A stretch of DNA of 64,000 bases from NCBI RefSeq assembly GCF_020179755.1, contig NZ_JAIUCY010000003.1:372001-436000 (forward strand). Direction: 5' to 3'. A model generated the notes under the pieces. That model saw only the letters and a list, made by a program, of their open reading frames with translations, did not search any database and had not been told where the DNA came from. Positions 55,821 through 64,000 of this stretch are shown piece after piece. The translations under genes were made by a program, and so were the position numbers. Source of the stretch: Herbaspirillum sp. alder98 (GTDB lineage: Bacteria > Pseudomonadota > Gammaproteobacteria > Burkholderiales > Burkholderiaceae_D). The first letter of the stretch is position 1. Every line of letters begins with the position of its first letter.

Positions 55821-56633
55821 TTACGGATTGAGCAAACTGTGATCGGTGGGCGACGCGGGCCAGAAGTGACTGTCAGGCAGCGCGCGTGCGCCGTAGATGG
55901 CCTGGCCGACGCGTACCACGGTGGCGCCCTCTTCGATGGCCAGTTCCATATCGCCCGACATGCCCATCGACAATTGCGCTATCTCGCTGCCGCCCGGCAG
56001 CTCCTGCCGCAGGCGCTCGCGCAGGTCGTGCAGCAGGGCGAAGCAGGGCCGCACGCGAGCGGCGTCGGGTGAGGGCATCGCGAGGGTCATCAAGCCGCGC
56101 ACGCGCAAGGCCGGATAGGGCGCCAGCTCGCGCACGAAACGGGTAACTTCCGTCGGCGCCAGTCCGTACTTGCTGGCTTCGCCAGAGGTATTGACCTGGA
56201 CGAAGACATCGAGGCCGCGCCCCAACGCCTGCAAACGACGCTCCAGCGCCTCTGCCAGCCGCAGGCTGTCGAGCGCCTGGAACTCGTGCGCGAAGCGCGC
56301 CACCAGGTGCACCTTGTTAGTCTGGAGATGGCCGATCACCGACCAGCGCAGATCGGCCAGGTCGGACATGGCCTGCCACTTGCGATAGGCCTCCTGCACC
56401 TTGTTCTCCCCCAGCTCCCGACACCCGGCTGCACACGACAGGCGCACCAGCGACTCGTCGACGGTCTTGCTGACCGGCAGCAGACGCACCGAGGCAGGGT
56501 CGCGCCCGCTGCGCTTGCAGGCTTCGGCAATACGCTGCCGCACACGCGCCAGGTTGTGCCGAAAGTCGTCTACCGTCAGTGCCTGGGGATAATGAGAAAG
56601 GGTTGTGCCCTGTGGGGGCGGCAAGTCCGTCAT
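55821..56633 (-). CDS. yggS: PLP homeostasis protein YggS
   Basis: A 270-residue PLP-binding protein with alanine-racemase-like barrel. The PLP Lys is in 'RLLPVSKTVDE', followed by 'RELGENKVQEAYRKW', 'WSVIGHLQTNK', 'QVNTSGEASKYGL' and 'LSMGMSGDMELAIEEGATVVRVGQAIYG'. It is longer than the usual 225-235 residues because of an extra N-terminus (about 25 residues) and a C-terminal extension. Alternative start GTG 56663. It is usually paired with proC or pilT; here it heads the AurF-like run. The 255 bp upstream contain a possible TATATT -10 and no gene. Confidence 0.93.
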   Translation of the reverse strand: MTDLPPPQGTTLSHYPQALTVDDFRHNLARVRQRIAEACKRSGRDPASVRLLPVSKTVDESLVRLSCAAGCRELGENKVQEAYRKWQAMSDLADLRWSVIGHLQTNKVHLVARFAHEFQALDSLRLAEALERRLQALGRGLDVFVQVNTSGEASKYGLAPTEVTRFVRELAPYPALRVRGLMTLAMPSPDAARVRPCFALLHDLRERLRQELPGGSEIAQLSMGMSGDMELAIEEGATVVRVGQAIYGARALPDSHFWPASPTDHSLLNP

Positions 56634-56888
56634 TGCTGAAGTGTCCTCGGTCCGTGAGCCCACCGGTCTTCCACATGGTCAACTGGCTTGAATGGCTTTG
56701 CGTTGCCGAAAGGTAATATAAATGCCGCGCAAGCGATGACGAAATAACTGGAAATTAATGGCGAAAAAAATGCAGCGGCATCTCGTCAGGAGACAGGCAT
56801 ACCGATCGGGAGAAGGGTTGGAGCGAGGGTAGATCAGCGCTGCGTCCACGCTGCGGGCAGGATGCCTGAGCGTGGACGAGTGAGGGGA

Positions 56889-58007
56889 TTACAGCAGGAC
56901 CAGGTTATCGCGATGGACCAATTCGGGCTCTTCGACAAAGCCCAGGATCGCCGCGATTTCGGACGAAGGATGACGAATGATGCGACGCGCATCGGGACTG
57001 GCATAGTTGCTCATGCCGCGTGCGATGGCACGGCCAGCTTGGTCGACGCAGGTAATCACATCACCCCGGCCAAACTCGCCGCTGACTTCCACCACGCCGA
57101 TCGGCAACAGCGACTTTCCTTCTGCCGTCAGCTTCTGCACCGCGCCGGCGTCCAGCACCACGCGTCCGGCGGTCTTGAGGTGATCGGCCATCCATTGTTT
57201 GCGCGCGGTCAGTTGCGCGGTCTCGGCATTGAGCTGGGTGCCGATGGCTTCACCCGCTGCCAGGCGGGTCAGGACCTGCTCTTCCCGGCCCCAGGCGATC
57301 ACGGTATTGGCGCCCGAGGTGGCGGCGCGCTTGGCCGCCAGGATCTTGGTCAGCATGCCGCCGCGGCCGATGCCGGTGCCGGTGCCGCCAGCGATCAACT
57401 CCAGCGCAGGGTCGCCGGCGCGTGCCTCTGAGATCAGCGTGGCCTTGGGGTCGCGGCGGGGGTCGGCGGTGAACAGGCCAGGCTGGTCGGTGAGGATGAT
57501 CAGCGCGTCGGCTTCGATCAGGTTGGCGACCAATGCACCGAGGGTGTCGTTATCGCCGAACTTGATCTCGTCGGTGACAACCGTGTCGTTCTCGTTGATG
57601 ACCGGCACCACGCCCAGCTGCAACAGCGCAAACAGGGTCGAGCGGGCATTCAGGTAGCGCTCGCGGTCGGCCAGGTCGGCGTGCGTGAGCAAGACCTGCG
57701 CGGTATGCAAGGCATGCGCACGAAAGCTGGTTTCGTAGATCTGCGCCAGGCCCATCTGGCCGACGGCGGCGCAGGCCTGCAGATGATGGATGCCGGTCGG
57801 GCGCTTGTCGAAGCCCAGGCGTTGCATGCCTTCGGCCACCGCGCCCGAGCTGACCAGTACCACTTCCTTGCCGAGCTGGCGCAGCTGCGCGATCTGCTCG
57901 GCCCAGCGGGCGATGGCATTGGCATCGAGCCCGCGGCCGTCGTTGGTGACCAGCGACGACCCTACCTTGATGATCAGCCGCTTGGCGTTCTGGATGACCG
58001 ATTGCAT
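56889..58007 (-). CDS. proB: glutamate 5-kinase
   Basis: A 372-residue enzyme for the first step of proline synthesis. The kinase domain opens '[19 protein letters not shown]' and has '[24 protein letters not shown]' (about 145-170) and '[19 protein letters not shown]'. A C-terminal PUA domain covers about 280-360. The obgE-proB order is conserved in betaproteobacteria; the gap is 81 bp. Confidence 0.97.
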   Translation of the reverse strand: MQSVIQNAKRLIIKVGSSLVTNDGRGLDANAIARWAEQIAQLRQLGKEVVLVSSGAVAEGMQRLGFDKRPTGIHHLQACAAVGQMGLAQIYETSFRAHALHTAQVLLTHADLADRERYLNARSTLFALLQLGVVPVINENDTVVTDEIKFGDNDTLGALVANLIEADALIILTDQPGLFTADPRRDPKATLISEARAGDPALELIAGGTGTGIGRGGMLTKILAAKRAATSGANTVIAWGREEQVLTRLAAGEAIGTQLNAETAQLTARKQWMADHLKTAGRVVLDAGAVQKLTAEGKSLLPIGVVEVSGEFGRGDVITCVDQAGRAIARGMSNYASPDARRIIRHPSSEIAAILGFVEEPELVHRDNLVLL

Positions 58008-58088
58008 ATTCTTCCGAAAGGCAAATTCTAAAAGCAGGATGATAGCTGCAACGCCGCCGCGCTGCCCGTCGACAAATCAGTCAATGAC

Positions 58089-59294
<1,206 letters not shown>

Positions 59295-59328
59295 TTAACG
59301 GCTCTTCAAAACGTTTCTTCAAAAAACT

Positions 59329-59360
59329 AAAAAGGCTCTACCAGAGGCAGAGCCTTTTTT
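59329..59360. terminator. terminator between rpmA and obgE
   Basis: A perfect 11-bp stem (59329-59339 with 59349-59359) with a 9-nt loop and A/T runs. Read on the minus strand it ends the rplU-rpmA transcript. Confidence 0.88.
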
Positions 59361-59395
59361 CATACCTGCTCCGGCAAGCCGGTTAGCGGATACGC

Positions 59396-59653
59396 TTAAG
59401 CCGTCACGACGGTAGCGTATTGGCGCTGTTGCAGGCCCTTGACAACGAACTTCACCTTGCCGTCCTTCAGGGCGTACAGGGTGTGGTCCTTGCCCAGGCC
59501 GACGTTTTCGCCAGCGTGAACGCGGGTGCCGCGTTGACGCACGATGATGCCGCCAGCATTGATGACTTGACCACCGTAGACCTTGACGCCGAGTCGCTTC
59601 GACTCTGAATCACGGCCGTTGCGCGTAGTGCCGCCGCCTTTTTTGTGTGCCAT
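59396..59653 (-). CDS. rpmA: 50S ribosomal protein L27
   Basis: An 85-residue protein whose N-terminal tail reaches the peptidyl-transferase centre. '[24 protein letters not shown]' is the family start, with no processing extension. It is 45 bp after rplU. Confidence 0.98.
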   Translation of the reverse strand: MAHKKGGGTTRNGRDSESKRLGVKVYGGQVINAGGIIVRQRGTRVHAGENVGLGKDHTLYALKDGKVKFVVKGLQQRQYATVVTA

Positions 59654-59698
59654 TTAAGACTCCTTAATAACTTTGAATTGAACCGGCTCTGACGCTGA

Positions 59699-60010
59699 TT
59701 AAGCGTTGATCGAGACGATCTGCAGTTCGGTGTAGTTTTGACGATGGCCTTGACGCTTCTGATAATGCTTACGACGACGCATTTTGAAGATCCGGACCTT
59801 GTCGTGGCGACCTTGAGCTACAACTGTAGCCAGCACCGTTGCACCTGCGACCAGCGGCGCACCGAATTGCACGGTTTCGCCGGCGCCCACTGCGAGCACC
59901 TGATCCAAAGTGATTTCGGAGCCAATGTCTGCCGGTATCTGTTCTACTTTGAGTTTTTCGCCAGCAGCAACTTTGTATTGTTTGCCGCCGGTTTTTATGA
60001 CCGCGTACAT
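59699..60010 (-). CDS. rplU: 50S ribosomal protein L21
   Basis: A 103-residue ribosomal protein. '[24 protein letters not shown]' and '[23 protein letters not shown]' are diagnostic. It is first in the rplU-rpmA unit, under the promoter at 60085-60113. Confidence 0.98.
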   Translation of the reverse strand: MYAVIKTGGKQYKVAAGEKLKVEQIPADIGSEITLDQVLAVGAGETVQFGAPLVAGATVLATVVAQGRHDKVRIFKMRRRKHYQKRQGHRQNYTELQIVSINA

Positions 60011-60084
60011 GTGAACCTCATCGAATAATGTAAAAAGAACGATTTTCTCCCTGTGCCAATCAGCCGGAAACAGGAAAACCCCAA

Positions 60085-60113
60085 ATTATACATAGACTTA
60101 GCAAGCCGGTCAA
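60085..60113 (-). promoter_or_regulatory. rplU-rpmA promoter
   Basis: TTGACC (60113-60108 on the minus strand), a 17-bp spacer and a perfect TATAAT (60090-60085). Expected leader about 70 nt. Confidence 0.8.
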
Positions 60114-60246
60114 AGCCGACAATAGCCCGCGCCGCCGCCACGCAACACAGTTTCCAGACGGTAAATTGGCATTGCGGCAAGCAAAATGTCAGATTGTCAT
60201 CCATGTTCGGCGGAGGTGCGCTACGCCTGGCACCCCGATGTCATCG

Positions 60247-60252
60247 TATAAT
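60247..60252 (+). promoter_or_regulatory. -10 element of the ispB promoter
   Basis: A perfect TATAAT on the plus strand, 20 bp before the ATG at 60273. No convincing -35. The leader to 60273 would be only about 14 nt with no Shine-Dalgarno. Confidence 0.45.
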
Positions 60253-60272
60253 CCGGGCAATAACCATCTTTT

Positions 60273-61274
60273 ATGGGTTTCGCCTTGTCAGCCGTCGTAC
60301 AAACCTCTTCGCAACAAACCATCATGCAACCGATCGTCTCCGACATGGAGGCCGTCAATGCCGTCATCCGCCGGCAATTGCATTCCGAGGTGCCCCTGGT
60401 CAACCAGGTTGCCGAATACATCATCGCCGCCGGCGGCAAGCGCCTGCGTCCGGTACTGGTGTTGCTTGTGGCCAATGCGTTCGGCTATCGCGGCGAGCAG
60501 CATCATTCGCTGGCGGCGGTGATCGAATTCATCCATACCGCTACCTTGCTGCATGACGACGTGGTCGACGAATCGTCGCTGCGTCGCGGCAAGCAGACCG
60601 CCAATGCCCTGTTCGGCAATGCGGCTTCGGTGCTGGTGGGCGACTTCCTGTATTCACGTGCATTCCAGATGATGGTGGCGGTGGGCAACCCGCGCGTCAT
60701 GGAAATCGTCGCCGATGCCACCAACGTCATCGCCGAAGGCGAAGTGCTGCAGTTGCTCAACATGCACAATCCCGACGTCGACGAAGAGGGTTACCTGCAG
60801 GTGATCCGTTCGAAGACGGCCAAGCTGTTCGAAGCCGCCAGCCAGATCGGCGCGCTGATCGCCGGCGCCGACGAAGCCGGCATCGAAGCCGCCGGCGAAT
60901 ACGGTCGCTCCATCGGCACCGCCTTCCAGTTGATCGATGACGTGCTGGATTATTCCGGCAACAGCGCCGAGATCGGCAAGAACGTCGGCGACGACCTGCG
61001 CGAAGGCAAGCCGACGCTACCCCTGATCTGGCTGATGCAACACGGTTCGCCGCAAGAACGCGAACTGGTGCGCACCTGTATCGAGAACGGCGACGAGCAG
61101 CATTTCGACCAGGTACTGGAAGCCATTACTAACTCCGGTGCATTGGCTTATACAAGAGAGCAGGCAGAGATCGCCGCGCGTCGCGCGGCCGACGCCATTG
61201 CAGGGCTTGCCGATAGCCAATTTAAAAAATCTTTGTTAGAATTATGCGCTTTCGCGGTAGATCGAAATCACTAA
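60273..61274 (+). CDS. ispB: octaprenyl (polyprenyl) diphosphate synthase
   Basis: A 333-residue trans-prenyltransferase that builds the quinone side chain. First Asp-rich motif 'TLLHDDVVDESSLRRG' (about 91), second 'FQLIDDVLDYSG' (about 219). 'GGKRLRPVLVLLVANAFGY' is the IPP site. The first 17 residues may not be translated; ATG 60324 gives 'MQPIVSDMEAVN', closer to the family start. It is divergent from rplU-rpmA, as usual. Confidence 0.95.
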   Translation: MGFALSAVVQTSSQQTIMQPIVSDMEAVNAVIRRQLHSEVPLVNQVAEYIIAAGGKRLRPVLVLLVANAFGYRGEQHHSLAAVIEFIHTATLLHDDVVDESSLRRGKQTANALFGNAASVLVGDFLYSRAFQMMVAVGNPRVMEIVADATNVIAEGEVLQLLNMHNPDVDEEGYLQVIRSKTAKLFEAASQIGALIAGADEAGIEAAGEYGRSIGTAFQLIDDVLDYSGNSAEIGKNVGDDLREGKPTLPLIWLMQHGSPQERELVRTCIENGDEQHFDQVLEAITNSGALAYTREQAEIAARRAADAIAGLADSQFKKSLLELCAFAVDRNH

Positions 61275-61289
61275 CAAGATCTCACTCGA

Positions 61290-61366
61290 CGGGGTGTAGC
61301 TTAGCCTGGTAGAGCGCTACGTTCGGGACGTAGAGGCCGGAGGTTCGAATCCTCTCACCCCGACCA
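61290..61366 (+). tRNA. tRNA-Pro (anticodon CGG)
   Basis: A 77-nt gene with encoded CCA. The acceptor stem is CGGGGTG/CACCCCG. The D arm is 'GCTTAGCCTGGTAGAGC'. The anticodon stem CTACG/CGTAG holds the loop TTCGGGA, giving anticodon CGG (decodes CCG). The T loop is GGTTCGAATCC. It starts 15 bp after ispB. Confidence 0.97.
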
Positions 61367-61403
61367 GGTCATTGACCTGATCGAAACTCAGCAATACATA
61401 GAG

Positions 61404-61429
61404 AAGCCCAGCAGATGCTGGGCTTTTTC
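61404..61429 (+). terminator. rho-independent terminator of tRNA-Pro
   Basis: Inverted repeat 61404-61412 with 61417-61425, 4-nt loop, then a run of T. Confidence 0.88.
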
Positions 61430-61492
61430 ATTTCCGCCTGCATTCTTCCTCTCGTACCCCAGCGCTCGCAGGAACGCCCGGAACACGCCATG

Positions 61493-61520
61493 AAAAAAGG
61501 CCCGATAAATTGTCGGGCCT
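61493..61520 (-). terminator. terminator of the lipoprotein unit
   Basis: An 8-bp stem (61498-61505 with 61513-61520), loop 7 nt, followed on the minus strand by TTTTTT. It lies 82 bp past the lipoprotein stop. Nothing else is seen at 61430-61601. Confidence 0.85.
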
Positions 61521-61601
61521 CTATGGGTAACGCTATGCAACCACGCGCCTGAAGTCACTCAAACTACGCTGCGAGCATGCCTAACCTGCAAAACTGCCGC
61601 C

Positions 61602-63299
61602 TTACCACTTGTCGTCCTTGACCTGTGCCGCGGGCTTCGGCGCATCCGCTACCGCTGGCTTCTGGAGCTTGCTTTTTGCAGCCGCGGCCGATGACGGCGC
61701 TACAGCAGATTGTCCCTGAGCGACCTTGCCGGCAACCGCCCCACTGTCCACCTGCGCTATCTTCGCCAGCTGTTCGCGCAACTCAATGGCACCAGGCACG
61801 AACGGCTTGTCTCCAAGCTTGGCAGCGCCCTCCTCCCATGTTCCATAAGAAGTCTGCGAAGCGATGCGATCGATTCGGATCGTGCCAACCGGCAACTCGT
61901 TGCGCCCCAGTGAATTGCCGGTCTGCGGATCTTTGAGCTCCTCACCCAGATATACCGCTTTCCATCGTTGTCCGACCTGCAGCGATTCGCCTCCCTGGCT
62001 CAACACCACCTGGTCGCCGTTCAGGGACACGACCGATACCGGGAAGACCTCCGTGACGATGGCGCCACCGATCTGGTGGGCCAGGGAGTCCATCATTCCA
62101 GCCGCCATATTCTTGCCATCGATAACGCGCGGCATGGTACTGGGATCGGCGCTGGCCAGCTTATGCTCGAAGCTTTGCGACATGACGACCTCGCCCGTTG
62201 CGGCATTGACCAAGCGCAACGTGATACGGCCGCCACCCGAATAGGACACCAGTTCACGGTCAGACATGCGCAGCTTGCGCACCGACTTCGGATACTCGAA
62301 GCGCTCGATCGTCGGGATGAGCAGCAGATCCGTCGCCAGCTGCTGGCCGATACGCGCACTGTCCTGAGCCCGTACATTGCCACTGTTGATGTGATCGATC
62401 TCGGCTTGCATATCGGCGCCGAACTCCCGATCCAGGACAATAAAACGCTTGGTCTGGGTCAGGATATCCGACAAGCGACCGCGGACGGCCCGCGCCACTT
62501 CGTCGGACGAGACATTGCTATCGCCAACGGGATAGCCCTGGCCCAGGGTCTTTGGCAAGACCACCACGATCTTCGGACGCCCCTTTTCGTCAGGCGCCTT
62601 GTATTGTGCGATCTCGGCGCGCAGTTTCACCTTCCAGTAGCTGCGCATCTTCCGGTGCGACACGTCGGAAGAGTAGGAACTCGCGCCTTTCTTGACATCG
62701 ACATTGGCCTTTTCGCTGGAGGAGGCCGAGCCGGAATACGACGCGGATGACCGGGCGCTAGCATCAGCAACACTGGCACTACTGTCGCCACTGGCCTTGA
62801 GCTTCACATTGCTGTCGGACGATGCTGAAGCCGAATAACTAAAGCCATCGTCGCTGGCTCGCACCTTGGCAATGCTTTCCTCGTCGACCTTGTCAATTTC
62901 TTGCTGGGACAGAATCTCATAGCCAAGCACCATGCCCTGAGAACCCGACACCACCTTCTGCTCAAAGGCTTCAGCGCGAACGGAGCCGGCGTTCTGGCCG
63001 TCCACCGTCACATCGATACCCTGGCGCAAACTCTGCAATTGACTGGCGACCCGCACGCCGTTGACTTGCGCCACGGCAGACTGCAAGGCGGAGACAACGG
63101 CCATCTCCAGCGTGCTACCCACCGCCTCCACCTCACGACTGACCTTTGTCACGCCGCCGAAATCGGGACTGCTGCGCTTGGGCTGCTCGGGCGCGCTGAC
63201 CACGGGCTCGACTGTCTTCTGTGGCTCCTCTTTCTTATCGCAAGCCGACAGCAGCACCATCGCCAACGCAATAACACCCATCCCGATTCGTCGTTGCAT
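61602..63299 (-). CDS. FlgT/CsgG-like lipoprotein with Ser-rich insert
   Basis: A 565-residue outer-membrane lipoprotein (lipobox LSAC, Cys20). Residues about 50-140 ('VGSTLEMAVVSALQSAVAQVNGVRVAS') resemble the FlgT N-terminal/LPP20 type. About 150-205 is a Ser/Ala-rich low-complexity insert. About 240-425 is CsgG/TolB-N-like ('RFIVLDREFGADMQAEIDHINSG', 'IGQQLATDLLLIPTIERFEY'). About 435-510 is a β-domain like FlgT-C ('VVLSQGGESLQVGQRWKAVYLGEELKDPQTG'). The tail is Ala/Pro/Lys-rich. Role unknown. It follows the exported helical protein gene by 34 bp. Confidence 0.82.
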   Translation of the reverse strand: MQRRIGMGVIALAMVLLSACDKKEEPQKTVEPVVSAPEQPKRSSPDFGGVTKVSREVEAVGSTLEMAVVSALQSAVAQVNGVRVASQLQSLRQGIDVTVDGQNAGSVRAEAFEQKVVSGSQGMVLGYEILSQQEIDKVDEESIAKVRASDDGFSYSASASSDSNVKLKASGDSSASVADASARSSASYSGSASSSEKANVDVKKGASSYSSDVSHRKMRSYWKVKLRAEIAQYKAPDEKGRPKIVVVLPKTLGQGYPVGDSNVSSDEVARAVRGRLSDILTQTKRFIVLDREFGADMQAEIDHINSGNVRAQDSARIGQQLATDLLLIPTIERFEYPKSVRKLRMSDRELVSYSGGGRITLRLVNAATGEVVMSQSFEHKLASADPSTMPRVIDGKNMAAGMMDSLAHQIGGAIVTEVFPVSVVSLNGDQVVLSQGGESLQVGQRWKAVYLGEELKDPQTGNSLGRNELPVGTIRIDRIASQTSYGTWEEGAAKLGDKPFVPGAIELREQLAKIAQVDSGAVAGKVAQGQSAVAPSSAAAAKSKLQKPAVADAPKPAAQVKDDKW

Positions 63300-63333
63300 A
63301 TCAAACTCTCTTGTCAGATAGGATGATCACAAA

Positions 63334-63951
63334 TCAGAGCAGGCTGGTCGCATCGGCTGGGACTTCCACGCCGTTGCTCTTGGCAAAGTCGACCGCGTTC
63401 TTGAGCACGCCCGACAGGTTTGAAACGTTCGACGGCAAGCTCTTGGCGATATAAGCGCCCGACTGCAGGCCAGGCAGTTGCAGCGGCGAAGCGCTCGACA
63501 GACCATTGGCGAAGTTCTGGGCATCATTGCGCATGCCGACGTATTTCTTCAAGCCCAGCGCCAGCGAAAGCAAGCCTTGTGCGTACTTCTTCTTGGACTC
63601 GCCATCCTTCAGGGTGGCGCCCGACTTCAAGGCGCTGGAGACGGCCTCGGCATTGGCGCTGATCGCCTTGTCCTGGGCTTCAAGTTCGCTGGCCGACATG
63701 GAATCGGAAGTTGCCGATGCATTGACTGCCTGGGCCTTGATGCCCAATGCCTCGGAGATATGTCCATTGGCTGTCAGGACATCCTTGCCAGCTGCCGCGT
63801 AGTTACGCACGAGTTGCGTTTGCTGACCGGACAGGTCGGCGCCGCCGGATGACGACTTGCTGCCACCCAGCAGATTGCCGAATTGGGCAAAGCTGGCCAT
63901 CGGCAAAGTCAGAGCGATCGAAACAAAAGCAACGGCAAAGGATTTTTTCAT
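63334..63951 (-). CDS. exported Ser/Ala-rich helical protein, unknown
   Basis: A 205-residue protein with a clear signal peptide ('MKKSFAVAFVSIALTLPMASFAQ'). The mature chain begins with a Gly/Ser-rich stretch and continues as long amphipathic helices rich in Ala, Ser and Leu, with no Cys. The ATG at 63951 has AAGGA 8 bp upstream; the frame is open to 63999. The promoter lies beyond the window edge. Probably in one operon with the lipoprotein. No family recognised. Confidence 0.82.
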   Translation of the reverse strand: MKKSFAVAFVSIALTLPMASFAQFGNLLGGSKSSSGGADLSGQQTQLVRNYAAAGKDVLTANGHISEALGIKAQAVNASATSDSMSASELEAQDKAISANAEAVSSALKSGATLKDGESKKKYAQGLLSLALGLKKYVGMRNDAQNFANGLSSASPLQLPGLQSGAYIAKSLPSNVSNLSGVLKNAVDFAKSNGVEVPADATSLL

Positions 63952-64000
63952 GATTTTTTCCTTGGTGAAGAAATGAACGAAATGAACGGTTATAGACAAC

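Noticed and set aside
61207-61242. A tRNA-Pro promoter inside the ispB 3' end (TTGCCG ... TAGAAT)
   Set aside because: The spacer is 24 bp, too long; the region is A/T-rich but no proper pair could be fixed.

Overview
The window is chromosomal core genome of a high-GC betaproteobacterium, most likely Oxalobacteraceae (Herbaspirillum-like). This rests on gene order (dusB-fis-purH next to ruvC and ruvAB; tyrS-dtd; ccsA-PP0621-ampD; rplU-rpmA-obgE-proB with a divergent ispB and tRNA-Pro), on the short 77-residue Fis, and on two Lys/Ala/Pro-rich histone-H1-like proteins. No insertion sequence, prophage, CRISPR array or rRNA gene was seen. Coding density is high. The window cuts valS at its left edge.

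Layout. 1-5540: end of valS, a DUF2147 exported protein, an orphan LivJ-type binding protein, a YaiI-family protein and a 2-keto-4-pentenoate hydratase-like enzyme. 5701-16092 (minus strand, read right to left): tyrS, dtd, a PEBP-family protein, a histidine phosphatase, dusB, fis, purH, a glutathione transferase, ruvC and ruvAB. A plus-strand DUF808 membrane protein sits between ruvC and ruvA. 16339-23199: M23 peptidase, anmK, glycine-zipper lipoprotein, corA, mtgA, aroE and a TonB-like protein. 23264-27972: an RNB exonuclease, then the tightly packed mpl-yqiA-ubiC. 28050-35557 (plus): an unknown protein, a TlpA-like thioredoxin, aroQ, accB-accC, prmA, a zinc-ribbon protein, a PfkB kinase and a peroxiredoxin. 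35627-44091 (minus): ampD-region genes, nrdA-nrdB, an H1-like protein and yggT. 44184-46786: a nitrate/sulfonate/taurine-type ABC transporter between ccsA and ffh. 47085-53018: ffh, an SWIB-domain basic protein, a small exported protein, proS (minus), rppH and a CNP1-like protein. 53030-56633 (minus): yggS followed by an AurF-type di-iron oxygenase, a flavin/2Fe-2S reductase and a class I glutamine amidotransferase-like protein. 56889-61366: proB, obgE, rpmA, rplU, ispB and tRNA-Pro(CGG). 61602-63951: an exported helical protein and a FlgT/CsgG-like lipoprotein.

How genes work together. Several genes serve peptidoglycan synthesis and recycling (anmK, ampD, mpl, mtgA, M23 peptidase). ruvA/B/C form the Holliday-junction resolvasome. 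accB-accC start fatty acid synthesis. nrdA-nrdB make deoxyribonucleotides. The clearest regulatory signals are a canonical LexA box (CTGT-N8-ACAG) upstream of ruvAB, and two NrdR-like boxes 30 bp apart, one overlapping the -10 of a well-formed nrdAB promoter. The least explained parts are the AurF-type oxygenase operon, in which all seven di-iron ligands of the family are present, and the FlgT/CsgG-like lipoprotein pair at the right edge.
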